Shown here in pieces: positions 33,401-48,400 of a stretch of 64,000 nucleotides of DNA (positions are counted from its first letter, which is position 1; every line of letters starts with the position of its first letter). The position numbers were made by a program, and so were the translations under genes. The notes under the pieces are model-generated. The model did not search any database and had not been told where the DNA came from. It was given only the letters and a program-made list of their open reading frames with translations. This DNA comes from Lutjanus erythropterus (lineage: Eukaryota; Chordata; Actinopteri; Lutjaniformes; Lutjanidae), in the NCBI GenBank assembly GCA_020091685.1, contig CM034603.1, positions 7,947,683 through 8,011,682 on the forward strand, read 5' to 3'.

Positions 33401-36400
33401 ATGCAAAAGGAGATTGGTAGTTGTTACCGTGACCTTTCTCCAAAGGCTGGCGGGCAGTCCATCTTCCTCTCTGCTGGATAATTGAGGGTGAAGAATAACA
33501 AGAACATGGAGAGAATAATGAACTGGCAGAGATCATTAGTATCCGCTGTAGATTGTTTGCAGTGAAAGCTTTGTGCTGAACTCGAGTTTCATTATAACCT
33601 GTGGTGACACATGGGCTGTGCAGGTGGGCAGTATTGCCTTATAAGTAGAGTTAAGGGTTCAGTATGCTTCAAACAAACCAGGTTCTATGAGGGTTTGTCC
33701 AAATGTATCTAAAGGCAAAAGTGTTCGAAGGTCACAGAGAGGGGGCAAGGCATGATGGTCGACAATTGCGTATATTGACACACACCTTCATTAAAGGAAT
33801 CTATGATAGTGCACTCAATTGCACACATGAAAAATACCTCAGTAGTGAACTAATAAAAAAGAGCAAAGTCCATTACTTGCTTACTATGTCATTTGTTGTG
33901 TAAAGTGGTCATGCTTGTCAGTTTGTTGACTTCGGAAAGTTAGAGATATTGTCACATTCAACCCGTTTCAGGAAGGTGTCAGGAGATGTTAAACGTTTTG
34001 ACAATCTGAAACACTTTCTTGAAGCATACTGATTCCTTCAGGAACTGCTACAACAGTACAGTTTTGGAATCAAATAGTTTTTCCTCCAAAAGCAACTTAT
34101 ATATCAAAAATGTCTTGACCATTCCAAAAAAAGACCAATATCAGATTTTTCAGTGTTGTTACCACTATTAATACAACAAAAGAATTAAAATTACTTTTAC
34201 ATTTCTACACTCTTATATGGTTATGTTGCCCAGAATGACTGACCCTGACTATACAGACTTGTATCTGTGCAAAGTTTGTCACTAGAGATGTGACTTCCTC
34301 TACTGAAGGGGGAGATGTCTGCACACTTCCCTTAAGTCTGAGAATCAAAAGCACTGTGGACAAGCTAGATTTGGTACATAACAAATTTGAAACCAATTTC
34401 TGTTTAATACACAAAAGCCTTTAACCTCCAGTGCAGAGCAGACTTGTCTGTACAGAGGGCGAGAGCTAGCATTAGCTGTGTCAGCCACTGCCAATTAGTA
34501 GCAAGCTACCTAGGAACATTAACAAATAAGAGATGCTAACTGCACTTAATATTTTGATACTGCCGCTAGTCTCTGACTTTGTTGCACAACAGAATTCTCA
34601 TCTGGACCTGGGTCTAACTGAGACTCAAACATGTATGGCTGATTCTCTTGGATGTTTCGTCTAACGTGAACTTGGTGCACACTGCTCTTTCACTGGTCAT
34701 CCTACAGTGGTGCAGGCAGCAGTGCTAGGCTGTTACACAAAATATTAATTCAAGCAGAGTCAAAACTTGTCTGGAGGGCAACTTTAAGAGAAACCAACAT
34801 TGGTGGCCTGGTAGCTCAGTTGGTAGACCATGTGCCCTAGGTGCAGAAGCTATGGCAGCTCTGCAGCAGCAGAGAAAAATTCAGATTCACACAGGTTTTA
34901 CATTCAATTGTCCAGCATCCCTGTCATTAGCACTGCATGAAAAAATACAGTGTCCCCATTAATTTCACTGATACCACTGTGTTGATGCAAGGGGTTCCAG
35001 CTGTAGAAAAATGTTGGCTGTGTGGCAAAAAAGTGAAACCTGGATATTTCTGCCACAACGCAATGTTGTAAATGTCATTTGGAAAAAACATTGCGTCCAA
35101 GCGCAAATTGTAGAGATGCTCCAATGCCGTTTTTTTTCTTCCTGATGCCAATTCTGATACCTTAATTTTGCACATGGGCCAATACCGAGCACCAATCCAA
35201 TGTCAGTGTGTTGAAAAGATATTATTAATTTCAACAGTTCTATACTACTAACCCTATATACCAGATCCAGTATTTTAGACTGTATTGCTGTGTCAGTCAA
35301 GATTCAGTAGTTGAAACACAGGTCAAAATAATTTCTTCTTTGTGATTCTTTGTCATAGTCTTACATACTGTAAACCCTCAAATTCAGGGATTCTTACTCA
35401 AACCTGCCTTGCTAGATCATACTTGTTCGTGTTAATGGTACCTGCAGCAACACGCAGCCTCTTAAAGACCTTTTTGGTCATAATTACATCACGGTGTTAG
35501 CTGGAGGCAAAATGAAGGGAAAGCTGAAGCCCAACACAGAGTAGTATGTTACATAACCAAGCTTATTAAAAATTAATCTAAAAAGCCAGAATCTAAGTAG
35601 TAATGGCTCAAAATGGAAGTTTACCGCATACCACCTGCTACTACAGCTGGGAGATGACCAAAAAATGTCGAGAAAGGAAAGTTTGTCTTTTACTGAACTA
35701 AAACAAGTTTTAATCGCCTTGTCACCTCCGTAGAACAGACTTCATTTAAACTCAACAGACAGAAACAAAGTATGACTCATCAAAAGCGTCTTGGTCAATC
35801 TGGTCCCACTGGTTAAACTGAAACTTCATCAGTAACTTGCACTTCCTGGAGGGTGACTGACTGTACCTTTTTCTTTAGCCATTGTTAAGAAACAAGTAGC
35901 GCTGAATTATTTTGAAAAAACATATAAATAGGATTATTTTGACTGATATTGCAATTGTGATATGATTTGCAATATTAGAGGTAATGATAATTTTTACATC
36001 ATTATTCTTATTTTGATTGAAAAACATGTAAAAATGACTGGTGTGATTTTTTTTTCAGGAATCTGCACCAAATGAAGATGTTTTTTTAAGTCTGTAGAAT
36101 ATGATTTGTAGGACACGATGTCTCTGCCATACCATTTAACAGAAAAGGAGTTTATATGCCCAGTGAAGGTTGTAATGATACATCAATCTGAATCAATACA
36201 TTGATTCAATGTTCATTGATCCAGTATTATCCATGCAAAGTGAAAATGTCAACTTCAAGATAAACTTTTATTTTGAAATTCCCATGGCATGTCTGCATCA
36301 CAAATGTCTGTTAATCTAGTATTATTAGGTTAGATTAGTTTAGTTTGAGATTAGTGATTATTAATCAATTATTAATCGATTATTAAATTAAGTGCCAACT

Positions 36401-39400
36401 ATTCGGATAATCAATGAATCTGTTTGAATTTTTTTCCAAGGAAAAAGTCTAAATTCTCTGATTCCAGCCTCTTAAATGCAAATACTTTATGGTTTCTTTA
36501 CTACTTTATGACAGTAAACTGAATATCTTTGAGCAAAATAAGACATTTGAGGACGTCAGCTTGGACACTGATCAAGTTTTTTTTTTTTTACCATTTTCTG
36601 ACATTTTATAGGCCAAACAACAAATCAATTAATTGAGAAAATAATTAGATTAATCAGTGATGAATATAGCTGTTAGTTTCAGCCCTAGTCAAATGGACAC
36701 ATGATATCATCTGACCTAACCCTAATATCGTATTGTGATGAAACTTGTGATTTTGACCCCATTTACCTCAAATAAAACCCCACACAACAGACAAATTCAA
36801 GCATGTGTTTCCTGTGCATTTTGAGTTTTTGCACAAACATCATTTGTCATTTTATAGCGAGTACAGTTTTCCTCAGCCTAATGGTAACAGAATTCCACAC
36901 AATCTTTTAACTGTTGAAGCTGAATAAAGATAAAATCACCAACAAGTACAATATAATGTAATCATGGAAAAATCCAGTATCACATGGAGCCATGCAGGAG
37001 GTTAGAGCAGAAAATCACCTCAGTGTTGGTATCTCAGCCACAGCTGGACTGTGGCCAAAGAAGTAAAGAGTCAAAATATCACTTCTCCAATCAGGCCTGA
37101 ACAGTAAGCAGCACCACAGTGAACGGCAAACAGTGTGTGCACTGTGTTAGCCTTAGCAAACATATGGAACACATTATGTTGGTCAATCAGAGCAGTTACA
37201 ACTCCACACATCAGCATTATCCTGTTAGTTTTTACGTGTGATAGTCGTAATTCAACCAAATAGTATGCAGCACACTGCAGCTTTTCTTCTCCCTCCCCAA
37301 CAAAGTCAATTAGTAATCAGTAAATTAACATTGCTGCAACATTTGAGTTGCTCAATCCTATACCTATGGTCCGCTTTGTTCAAAACAAGAAGTGCGTGAA
37401 TAGTTTTTCAGGTGTTTTTGGTTCAAGTGAGTTTAAATATTTTCAGGTTTTTACAGTAAAGATGGCATCAAGCCTCGAAACAGAGCCTCACTGTTTTGGT
37501 AGCTTTTTTTTTTGTCAGCTGTTTCTCTCTCAGCTTGTTTTATGAGACCAAAACTTACTGGAAACAAGCTATGAAACAACCACATTGAATAGTAGCACAA
37601 AGCTGCAAGTTGCTGTGGTGGTGGTGCTGGTGATACTTCTCTGTTTCCCTCCTCTCTCGTGTACGTGCCTGCGTGTAAGAGCGTGTGTGTTTCATAGGAG
37701 AGGCCTAGTTTTGACTACGCTGTGTTAAATTTGCGAGAGGCAGCCGAGTAAAGAGCAGGTTCATCTTTCAGGTTCACTTTGCCTCGAGTATGTAAGGTTA
37801 CTTTCAGATTAGCCTCAGTGGAATTTGTGGTAGTTTGGTTCCCTCGAAGAGGACGATGTGATACGTGAAAAATGTAATGAGTAGCAATTAAAGCCGCAAC
37901 TACGCTAAGTGACCACTTAGCCCACTTCAATCATGAGGGTCATCCAGAGTGGAGTTTCAGGTCTGCAAACATCTGTCAGTAGACTAAAAAAAAAACTTGT
38001 TGAGTTTAACCTGGAGCCTGAGGAAAAACCAATATTACCAAACCTAATGCGTTAACTGCCAGCTGAAAAAAATATTAGCTACTCACCCCAACTGACCTCC
38101 AGAGGTGATCTTCTACTCAGAGGAGAATTTTGTTTCTCACTCTCTTTTCTTTGTCTTATGAGAAATAAACGAGATTCTTATTTTGAGCTTACTGAAGTCT
38201 CATCCGTTTCTCTTTTGCTGCTCATAGGTGTCTCAGAGGTTTACTTGATATAGAGCAACAAGACTTTAATTTGACCACTGAGACAATTTTAAGATCTCAT
38301 TTAAGACAACTGAGTTTTCTTTTAGATCTCAGAGTTATCTCAAGTGCTGATTATTTAAGACAAATTTAAGATCAGTGCAGTGAGACAAAAAAAAAAAAAA
38401 AAACATTTTAAGATCTTCAGTTGGGCTCAAAATAGTCTCGGGCTGAGACGAAACAAAGTCTCTTTCTCAGGAGCCGAATTTAAGAAGTACGAGAAAATGA
38501 TCAAAGTCTCATATTAGTCAAGGAGACACAGACTAGACAAGGACGAGATCTTATTTTGAAGTCTTCCTCTCCTTTTGGTAAGTTCATATTTTCAGAGGAG
38601 AAAAAATTTTTAATGAAGAAACTGTGTGTTGTTCTGCGTGTGTGTGTGTGCTGCCCAGGTATGGGATTATGAGCTGGAGAGGAGCGCAGAGCACTGGGCA
38701 CATACCTGCCGATGGGAACATGGACCGAGCCACATGCTGACACAAATAGGCCAAAACCTTGGAGCGCACTGGGGCAGGTGTGTATACAATGAAGGTGGGG
38801 GGAAGTATAGTAGTATAGTATATATAATTCACATACTACTGGACCCATCAGTCTATTATTTTTGTGTACATTAATGTATATGTGTATTTACATCTGTATT
38901 ATGTCTACTCATTGTGATTAACAATTTTTGAAAAAACTTTTTTTGTGTTTGCTCTGCAAGTTAACTATAACTGCAAGGCTAAAAACAAGGCTTAACTACT
39001 ACTACTACTACTGTCACAGGCCACATTTTGGCCTTTGTCATGACTCAGAAACTGACATCCACAAAAAAAGTTTCATTTCATCTTAAACTTGAGCTTCTGC
39101 AGATTGATTCCATACATGATATGTGATCCATGAAAGTTAGGCACAGTACAAGATAAGTTAATCATTGTCTTGTTAGCATCACTGCCATCTCCACCATGCA
39201 TTTGTGTGGTTATTGTACTGGAACATTCATTGTCTGTTATTAAACAAATGAGAGATGCAGACTTCACTACAAAATCGACTAATTCTGGACAGATTTCAAT
39301 GACATTTGTTCGAAAAATAAATAAAATATTGAGAGGGATGCTCGGTTACAATACCATTGAACTATGAGACTATACTAAAGATAATTCTGCAGACATCTAG

Positions 39401-42400
39401 ATAAGAAAATTTTACACTATACTAAACTATACTGTACAAAAAACTATTCAAAACTTAGCAAATCTTCACTGGAGCTGTGGTGGCATTGCAGTAGGTGCTT
39501 CTCCATCTGTTGCTTGGTGGAGATCTACAGTCTACTTAGTGACCTCTTCTAGCTGTCAAATGTTTTTTTTGGTGATCAAATTAAAGGGTACAGTATAACA
39601 TCTTGTCTGTTACTTTAGGGACCGCCCCCCTACCTACCATGTCCAGGCCTGGTATGATGAGGTGAGGTACTACAGCTATCCCTATGCCCAGGAGTGTAAC
39701 CCACACTGCCCATTCAGATGTTCAGGGCCTGTTTGTACTCACTACACTCAGGTAAGGACTTTTCTGATTTCTATGTCTTAGAGGCCTTTGGAACATTTTA
39801 GGCTCTTGATTGCTATTTATTTGTTGGGGGGAAACACTAAACACTTGCTAAAATGTAATATTAAAACTCTAATATGGAATGGTGCCCACACGGGTGGTTA
39901 TAATTAATCTGACTAATTAACCTCTAAGAACATCCCTTACTGAAATGAGTAACACCTGTATGGTTGTACTCAGGGAGAGGTGCATATACCAGAATAATGT
40001 AAAATCATGCTGTGCTGCAGGTACTAACATTTAATGGCTGCTGCCATGTGTGTGTGCGTGTATGTATTTGAATTTCCAGCTGGTGTGGGCAACGAGCAAT
40101 CGTATCGGCTGTGCCATCAATGTGTGTTACAACATGAACGTGTGGGGAATGATCTGGGCTAAAGCTGTCTATCTGGTCTGCAACTACTCTCCACCGTAAG
40201 TCTCTGCTTCTCTCAACACCAAGTGTCTCCATGTGTTTACTCAGGTTAAGTCATTTATAGTATTTATTTTCAGAACTTATAAACATGAGTTTTTCCAACT
40301 TGTCCTTTGAATTGGAATGAGGTGAATATATACTGTTCAGAAAACCCATTAAATTAAGTTTCTAAAGAAACATGATCAACATATTAGCAGACTTCCCAGC
40401 ATACATTGTGTAAGAGTTTAAGCTCTCCTGAGACCCTTCTTTTTATAGTTTAAATAAAATATACATAATGAAAAATTTCTATGTCACTAATACACATTAA
40501 GATAAATCATGGTTGCTTATTTTCACAATTATTGTGAACATGTTTTCTTGAGTAGAACTGAATTAACATCAAATTTATATGACTAGAGAAGTTTATTTTG
40601 TTTTGAATCATTGATGAACTGCGTCTTGCCTGGAAAGGAGGCGGTGATAAAAAGCTGCAGTCACGTCTGACAGTTTCCAGAAGACTTCGGAGAATAAACA
40701 GGACGAGACGCCAGGCTACCTGTAGTTTGTAGACTATGTTCATACCTGAAGAAATAAAGTGGGTTCTTGATTGCTGATTGAGGCTGAAATAGAAGACACG
40801 CACCCTTGTTAAAGCACTTTGTCAATGTTAGTTTGATCAATCATATATATAACCTTCATTATTATTGTTAACAGATTAAACCTTCATTGCACGACAGGAG
40901 ACTAATGTATGTTTTTTTTAAAAATTACAGTCACATAGAAAATTTGTGTTTTGTACAACACGTAATGTTTGTTGTCAAAACTAAGAGCCAATCTGAGCCT
41001 TTCAGCTCATCGATCAGGTGACAGCCAGGCGCTTGCAGTCGGTAGAGAGCAGCTGTGGCGCCTTGTCCCGAAGACTACGACCGCCTTGATCTTGTGAGGT
41101 TATCATTGACCACCTGTGCGTGACATCAGAGTCAGGACCATGTCAGACAGAAATCTAACCAGCATGCATTGATCGCTGGTGACCGATTCTGCGTAGGCCT
41201 GGTTCATCTTGAACGCACCGGTTATAAAATTCACTTAACTTGTCAATCAACTTATGATTTTAAGTCAGCCTAGACATTAGGATTATTAATGATTTCTTCT
41301 CAAAATAGAGACTTACTCATACACTGAGCTTTCTGTGTTAATTTGAACTCTAATTAACGTGAAATAGGCTAATAAAAACAGCCTGGAATAGAATTTTTAA
41401 AGACGGACGCCACAGATGTAGCTTTAACGTCAGAAGAGCGAATATTTCAACTTAACAGGTTCCCTTGATCTCTGATGATATATCATTGTCATTTTATGAT
41501 TTATTGCAGCAAAAATATCACAGACCTCTTTAAATTAGTGAAGAACCCTTTTAAGATCATTAAATGATTCACAAAAAATACACACCTAAAACTAATCGGG
41601 CACGTTTCTGCAGAGAGCTGTTTCAACCAAAGAGTATTTCATTATGTTTTAGTAACAGTGGTGCAGAGACCTGACACGAATGAATGCAGTAAACAAATAT
41701 AATGAAATACTTTTCAGTAACTTACAATCATTTCTGGTAGTTTTTTCATGGTTCTCCCTCTTTTGCTAATAAAAACATTCAAATAAATCAGATTGTGTCG
41801 TGTATGTGCGTTAAGCAGAGCAACTAAACAAGATAACGGACCCAAAAATGTCAAATGAGACTGAGCTGAAACAATTTGAAGTGAATAAGCAACAAAAAAG
41901 TAATTGAGCAACAGGCTTTCATAGACAGCTAAAGCTGGTAAAATCCAAAATCCAAAAACAAGGAAAAAGTCCACAATTACAAAAAGAGAACTGAGGAGGA
42001 CTGAAATTGTCAACACAGAGGACAACGTTGAACTGGCAACTAAGGAGGGGACAAACACATGACTAAATACAGATGGAAACCAATCAGGGGAAGGTGAAAA
42101 CAATCAGTGATGAAAAGAGGAGGGAATAAGACAAAGACAGGAAGTAAAAGTGGAAACAAGAGGCAAGGTAAGAACTTCAAAATAAAACAGGAAACAACTA
42201 AAAATGCCAAATCATGACAGATTGTCTGCACAAACTTTGAACAAAGTCTGTTCAAAAAAACACCAAAAATGTTTTGGCCTTTTGTTTTAACTCAGACCAA
42301 ATTCCTGTCATTACTTTTGTTTTCAGGGGCAACTGGTGGGGTCATGCCCCGTACAAATATGGAGCTCCCTGTTCTGCCTGTCCTGCCAGCTACGGGGGAG

Positions 42401-45400
42401 GCTGCAGGGACAATCTCTGCTACAAAGGTGGGTTTGGGACAAAATTGTTGTTTTCTGTCATGTATGTAATATTTGTATGTGCCCAGTGTAGCTTCCCCAA
42501 ATAAAAAAATATATTACCATAATAATTTTGAGTAGAGCTTGACTGATATGCTTCTTATTTTACAACCTACATAACTGACTGGCAGTATTAAAAGCCAGCA
42601 AGTAACTGATTCTGATGTTTATTTAGCTTATTTATTTAGTTATTTTCTCAATTTTCATTTCTAGAATTGGTTGACAATGTTTAAATTAAAGTAAACTTAT
42701 TAAAAATATTTAGATCAACTAAAGTATTCGTCCGTAAAGTTATTTGTTTAAGAAAGCAGCCTTTTAAGTACCTTTGCATCCTCATATTCATGCAACATCC
42801 ACATGGAAATGGTTTAAAAATTCACTATATCAGATGCTACATCGGTAATTGGTGAATTTTTCCCCACTAAAATTTGCATTTGCATTGGTCTCAAAAATTC
42901 CACATCTGTCAGGCTCTTTTGAGACCAAAGTGCAACTTGTATCAGTGTAAGAAAAGAATAACATGTATTGAAACAATATAATGGCAAACTGTAATCCATG
43001 TTTTCAGAGGGGGGTGTTGACAGGCGTCCAGCTCCTGAGATTGAGGAGACCAACTACATTGAGCCCGAACCAGAACCAGTTAGAGACAGGGAGCCCCAGC
43101 CCAGGGCGCAGACGCCAGACCCCTCGCCCAACGACAACCTAGAGAGAAACCAGGTCGTCAGCACAGAGCAGATGTGTAAGAACTGCTCCACGTCCTCCCA
43201 AACAAAACTTCATCTCTCTGAATGGTGCAGTTTTAAGAACGCACTGCACATTATTGCTTTTATTAAGCTCTTGTTTGTTTGGTTTTTTTAGGCCAACAGG
43301 TCGACTGTGAGACTAAACTGAGAGATCAGTGCAAGGGAACGACCTGTAACAGGTAAATGCAAAGGAATATGGTGACAACAGATGAATGTCAAATATATAT
43401 GCAAAATATTTTATGTACAAAGATGGGTGAGAATTATCAGGACAGTAAGTGTAAGTCCTGATTGTTTTAGGAACACTTTATACAATTCGATGTCTCTGTT
43501 ATGCATTTTTTTCCATTTGTAATTATAATTATATTTTTTGTTTTATATTTAAATTCAGTGTTTTCTTCTTCCTGATGTTTAGTCATTCTTACAGTAGCTC
43601 TTTTGTTGTTTAACTGCATATCTAATCTAATACAGGGCGAGTCTGTTCAGCAGAGTGAAGACTGTGAATATAGCTTGTGTTTCTTCATCCTGCCCTTATC
43701 TAACTGTTGTTCCTGTCCACAGATATGAGTGTCTACCTGGCTGCCTTGACAGGCCTGGAAAAGTAGTTGGGACTGGATATTATGACATGGTAAATGATCA
43801 CCAGTAGCATATTATTATATATTTATTATATTGCATACTATGCAAGTGTATAGCATTCATGGAAGAAAAGAAATTAGACTTAAGGGAACAGAATGGGCTG
43901 GAGAACAGCTGATTAAGTTTCAGCTTTAATAATGTGAACAGACTAATGTTTCAACACTACTGTGTCTTTATCAGAGTCTAGTCAGAGTCAGACTAGTTTG
44001 TTCGAACTATTAAAGCTATAAATTAATCAGTTGTGTTCCAGCCCCCTTTGTTCCTTCATATTTAATGTCCTCAAGCTGAGAGGCACCTGCACTGTAAAAA
44101 AAAAAAAAGTTGAGACAGCTTAAAATTTCAAGGCATCGCACTGAAATTTTTTAAATAAAATTTTGAAAAAAAAAATTAAAAAGTTTTGCTGACCTGTAAT
44201 CTTTAGTTGAGGTAATTGACTTTTCTTCTTCAGATAAATTTGCATCTTTGAGTTTTAGAAGCCAAATAAAAAAATTCAAAAATTGGTCACAGTGAGCTGA
44301 AAAATTAAATAGTTGTAATTGAAAATATATTAAAAAAAAATAACTTTTGCTTTCACTTCAATAAATTCACTCAATATTTTAAGTACAATGTTTTGAATTT
44401 CTAAAATTCAAAGCTTTAAGTTTATCTAAAGAAGAAAAGTAAAATATTTCAACAAAAGATCAGTAGTTGGTAAAACTTTTTAAAAACTTAAGAATTTGAG
44501 TTGGGCTTAAAACTCAAAACTATTGCAGTCTGATGCCTTGAAATCTTGAGTTTTTGCAACTTTTTTAATTTTACAGTGTGATTCAGATACATTTTGCTGG
44601 GATATGAACAGAGAATCTGATTTTTTTTTTAAAAAGACACCTTATCTTGTAATTTTGAGTTACTATCTTGTTATTACAAGAAAAAATATAATAATTTCAA
44701 GACATTCAGAATTAATATTTCCCCAAGTCTCATGCCGAGAAGATAATTAATGCCATAGCGACATCGCTACCCACTGTCTTGTCCTCTAGCCTACATAAGC
44801 AATAGCTGATAACTACCTTTACCTTTACTTCACAGGTAATTAGATATTGAGATATTTTCTCATAATTCCAATACCCTGATTTAATAATTAGGCAGTCTTT
44901 TCTGATAATTACTAGACACATTGATTCAATGTTCAATGGTCCAATATTGTTGCAAAATGACAATATCTCTCTACATTGTCATCTTTTAGATGCACCTTTA
45001 TTTTGAAAATCATATGGCATGTGTCATAAATATCTGAAAGAGTTCAGTCATGAAATTGTCATAATTTAGTTGCTCTTTGTTAGTTGGCATTAATGTAACT
45101 GAATGTGTTCTCATTATTCTGATATAGGTCATGATCTCGTAACTGTGTGATCTTTTCTCACAGTCACGTCTTTGTATTTCACTGTAGCAATCCAGTGTGT
45201 GTGGAGCTGGCTTACACGCTGGTGTTATTGACAATGATGGAGGATGGCTGGATGTGACCAGACTGGGCAGGAAACAACTCTTCACCAAGTCATACAAGAA
45301 TGGTATTCAATCCATTGGGTATGAATCAGTCTCTGTATTTAGTCTTCATCAAAAAATGCTCAGCCAGTATAAAATCAGAATCAGCTTTATTGGTCAAGAA

Positions 45401-48400
45401 TATTTAAACATACAAGGAATTTGACTTTAAGTGTAAAAACTTGGACTAGAAAGCTGAACAAAGATAAAATACAAAAACATACATATACATGCAAGTACGT
45501 GAAGAAGTAAAAAGCAACAATATGTAATGTCAGTATTAGAAGTCAAGTGTTTATGTATTTTATATCTCATTTCATAGGATCTATTATTATTGATACACAT
45601 TTGGTTCCTTCATGGGGGCTGTTCAGCTCATGATGTGTGTAAATGAAACACAAACCATAACCTGATACAGTTTTCTATAAATTCACAGGAAAAACAGAAG
45701 CGCAAATTCCTTCAAAGTAGAGTCGGTGCCTGGTAAGGAGCATACAATCATTTCACTTTAAAAGGACTGTTCACGCCAAAATCAAAAATACATATTTTTT
45801 TCGTCTTACCTGTACTGCTGTTTATCTATCTAGATTGTTTTGGTGTGAGCTGCTGAGTTTTAGAGATATCAGCTGTAGAGATGCCTGGATGAAACTACAT
45901 TTGAAAAGCTCAACAGCAGCGTCTCTTTCCAGAAATCATGACCTGGTTACTCAAGATAACCCACTGACCTTGTTGTGAGCAGTTTTATTAAGTTCGGGTA
46001 GATTCTACTTTGAAAGAAAATTGTTCCTACGAGAAACTGCTCCCATCTTTTATTGAGATAATTTACTTTAGAAATGCAAAAAAAAATTGGTACTTAGAAA
46101 ATTGTGCACAGTGAGCTGCGAACCCAATTTGTCATTAGTTGGGTGCTTGAAACATAAATAGTTGCAACTGAAAATATTAAATTATTAACCATTGCTCATG
46201 TTTTTTTTGTTTCTAAAACTCCCAGATTTAAGTTTGTTTACTTTTTAAGAACAAAAGGATATTAACAAAAGATTATGAGTTGGAATTTTCTTTTTAAAGT
46301 TTATTTCAAAGATTAAGAATCTGAGAGTAATTAAAAACTAAAAAAAGAAAAATATATATTTAAGACAATGCCTTTGAAATTATGAGTTCTCTCAACGCTT
46401 TTTTACACTGTTTACTCACATTATATTTGAGAGAAGGCAGATATCTCTATGGCTGATATTTACAAAACTCACAACTCACACCAAAACAATCAAGATGAAC
46501 AAATAGCACATGTATTTTTGATTTTGGGGTGAACTGTCCCTTTAAGGGATACAGTTAGAGTGACATGTTGTCTGTGAACAAAATCATTTTAATCTTTGTG
46601 ACTTTTTTTTTCTCCCAGTCAAGGCAGTGAGATGTGATACCACCGTGGCGCTTTTCTGCCCTTATAAGAAACCTGTACGACACTGTCCCAGGTAACACGC
46701 TGCTCTGGATCGAGTCACAGAGAACATCTGGAAACACTGTTTGAATTAAGAACCATGGTCAACAGAACCAATGATCCACAGTCACTATAAGTCATAAAGG
46801 ATGACCGATGTGACCTTCCAAATTCTGAGTAATGTCAACATGAGTGAGGAACATTTACCATTAGGATTTTGATATATGCCACGTTTATATCTGAAGATAT
46901 ATCTTAGCAAAAGTTATCTGCTCTGCCATTTATAGTTTTCTTTTATTTACAACCCAACGGCCTGTGGGTCTTTACTCAGTGAGATCGCTTCAGCCTGTAG
47001 ATAGTTCTGTCTTCACGACAGCGAGAACGTTCTGTGGTTCTGGTGTATGCGCTGAAAATATCCAGCGACCTAACATGAGCCCTTGCTTTTTCTTCAGGTT
47101 GTACTGTCCCAGGAACTGTCTACGTGACAGTCGAGCCCGGGTCATTGGGACAAAATACTACTCAGATGTGAGTTCTTGCGTCAAACTTTCATTGATTCTA
47201 TTGGAAACAGTGGGTCTTTTTTCACAGAGGACTTTTTGACTAATCATAGCCAGGAAAGCACAAGTGTAATTAACAACATTAATGATGGCTTGATTCCATA
47301 CCAGTAAAACTTAAATTGCTGCGAGTGCTCGACCAATCAGAAATGTTCCATACTACAAGCTCCACCCTCAGTGTTCCTGTACTTTTATAAAGCACTAACC
47401 CCAAGGTAGGGACTTTTTTTGGTTAAAATAATGCCCCTGGAACTTAACTCAACTAAGCCAGACCATCACTGCTGCATGCCAAGTCAGCATGAGCCTTTCA
47501 GCTTGATTTATCTAAAGGCTAAAGATATCAGAGCCTTTAAACTTGAACCCTGACTGAAATCCAGCCTACATTAATGTTATTTAATTAGGCGTTTGATGGA
47601 GATGTCATTCAAAATGTGATATGCCAGGCCTACACACTCTTAAAAAATAAAATTAGCTGTTTTGTAAACTTGTTTTTTATACCATGTTAACACAAATTAT
47701 TTGTTCCTTTTCTTTTTCTTCTTTTTTTTTTTTAAATTCCAGAAATCCAGTATCTGCCGAGCAGCGATTCATGCCGGAGTGATCCAGAATGAGTCAGGGG
47801 GGTACCTCGACGTGATGCCCGTGGACAAAAGGAACCAGTACAGTGGCACTTACCAGAATAGCATCACATCAGAGAGGTATACTGAATGAATGTCAGATAT
47901 GACGACTAACTATTAACTATACAGATTTTTAATTTAAGCACATTTTATTTTAAATTAAAATGTTTTGAGTTTAAAGTCTTATATGCAATAACATCTGTCA
48001 GTATGCTGAGCAAAGTTCAGTGACTAGTCAGAATTAAAATACTTCTGGGTACTTGCTGTTAAAAACAACACAAACATATACAGTTAAATCAATCTATCTA
48101 AGTCGGTGTGGGCAATTATTTTTCATCAGGGAGCCACATGAGAAATTGATCAGGCTGCCGTGGGTCAGACACAAGTGATATAATGTCCTAATAATGAACA
48201 AATCTCTAATAATGGAATGATCAGAAATGTTCTATACAGGGCTTCTACTGTTGGTCACTCTTTCTGAATTGCCATGTGATGAATTGTGGGGTAAAATTTT
48301 GTCCGCAATGTTCAAAACTTTGTTTTCAGTGTACTATCCGTGGTGCATACAGGTTGCAACGATGGTAGCAGCAAAAGTAGAAGAAGAGCAACATAAACAA

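Larger units (their letters stand above)
30751..38658 (+). other. crispld1 intron 2 (7.9 kb)
   Basis: Large intron following the signal-peptide exon. It holds a half foldback element (31008-31440), a MITE (31551-31920), a CT-rich tract (32400-32720), an (AT)n-poly-T at 33250-33290, and a tRNA-SINE fragment (34801-34870). It also holds a MITE copy (36340-36690) and an unnamed repeat (36175-36300) shared with 44915-45035. Open frames within it lack domains or splice context. Confidence 0.6.

Noticed and set aside
34801-34870. Possible tRNA gene
   Set aside because: A box only; no B box, no acceptor or T arm pairing. Called a SINE fragment.
41714-42103. 129-codon hydrophobic minus-strand frame in a crispld1 intron
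   Set aside because: Produced by a purine-rich dispersed repeat; the apparent membrane segments are the complement of that bias.
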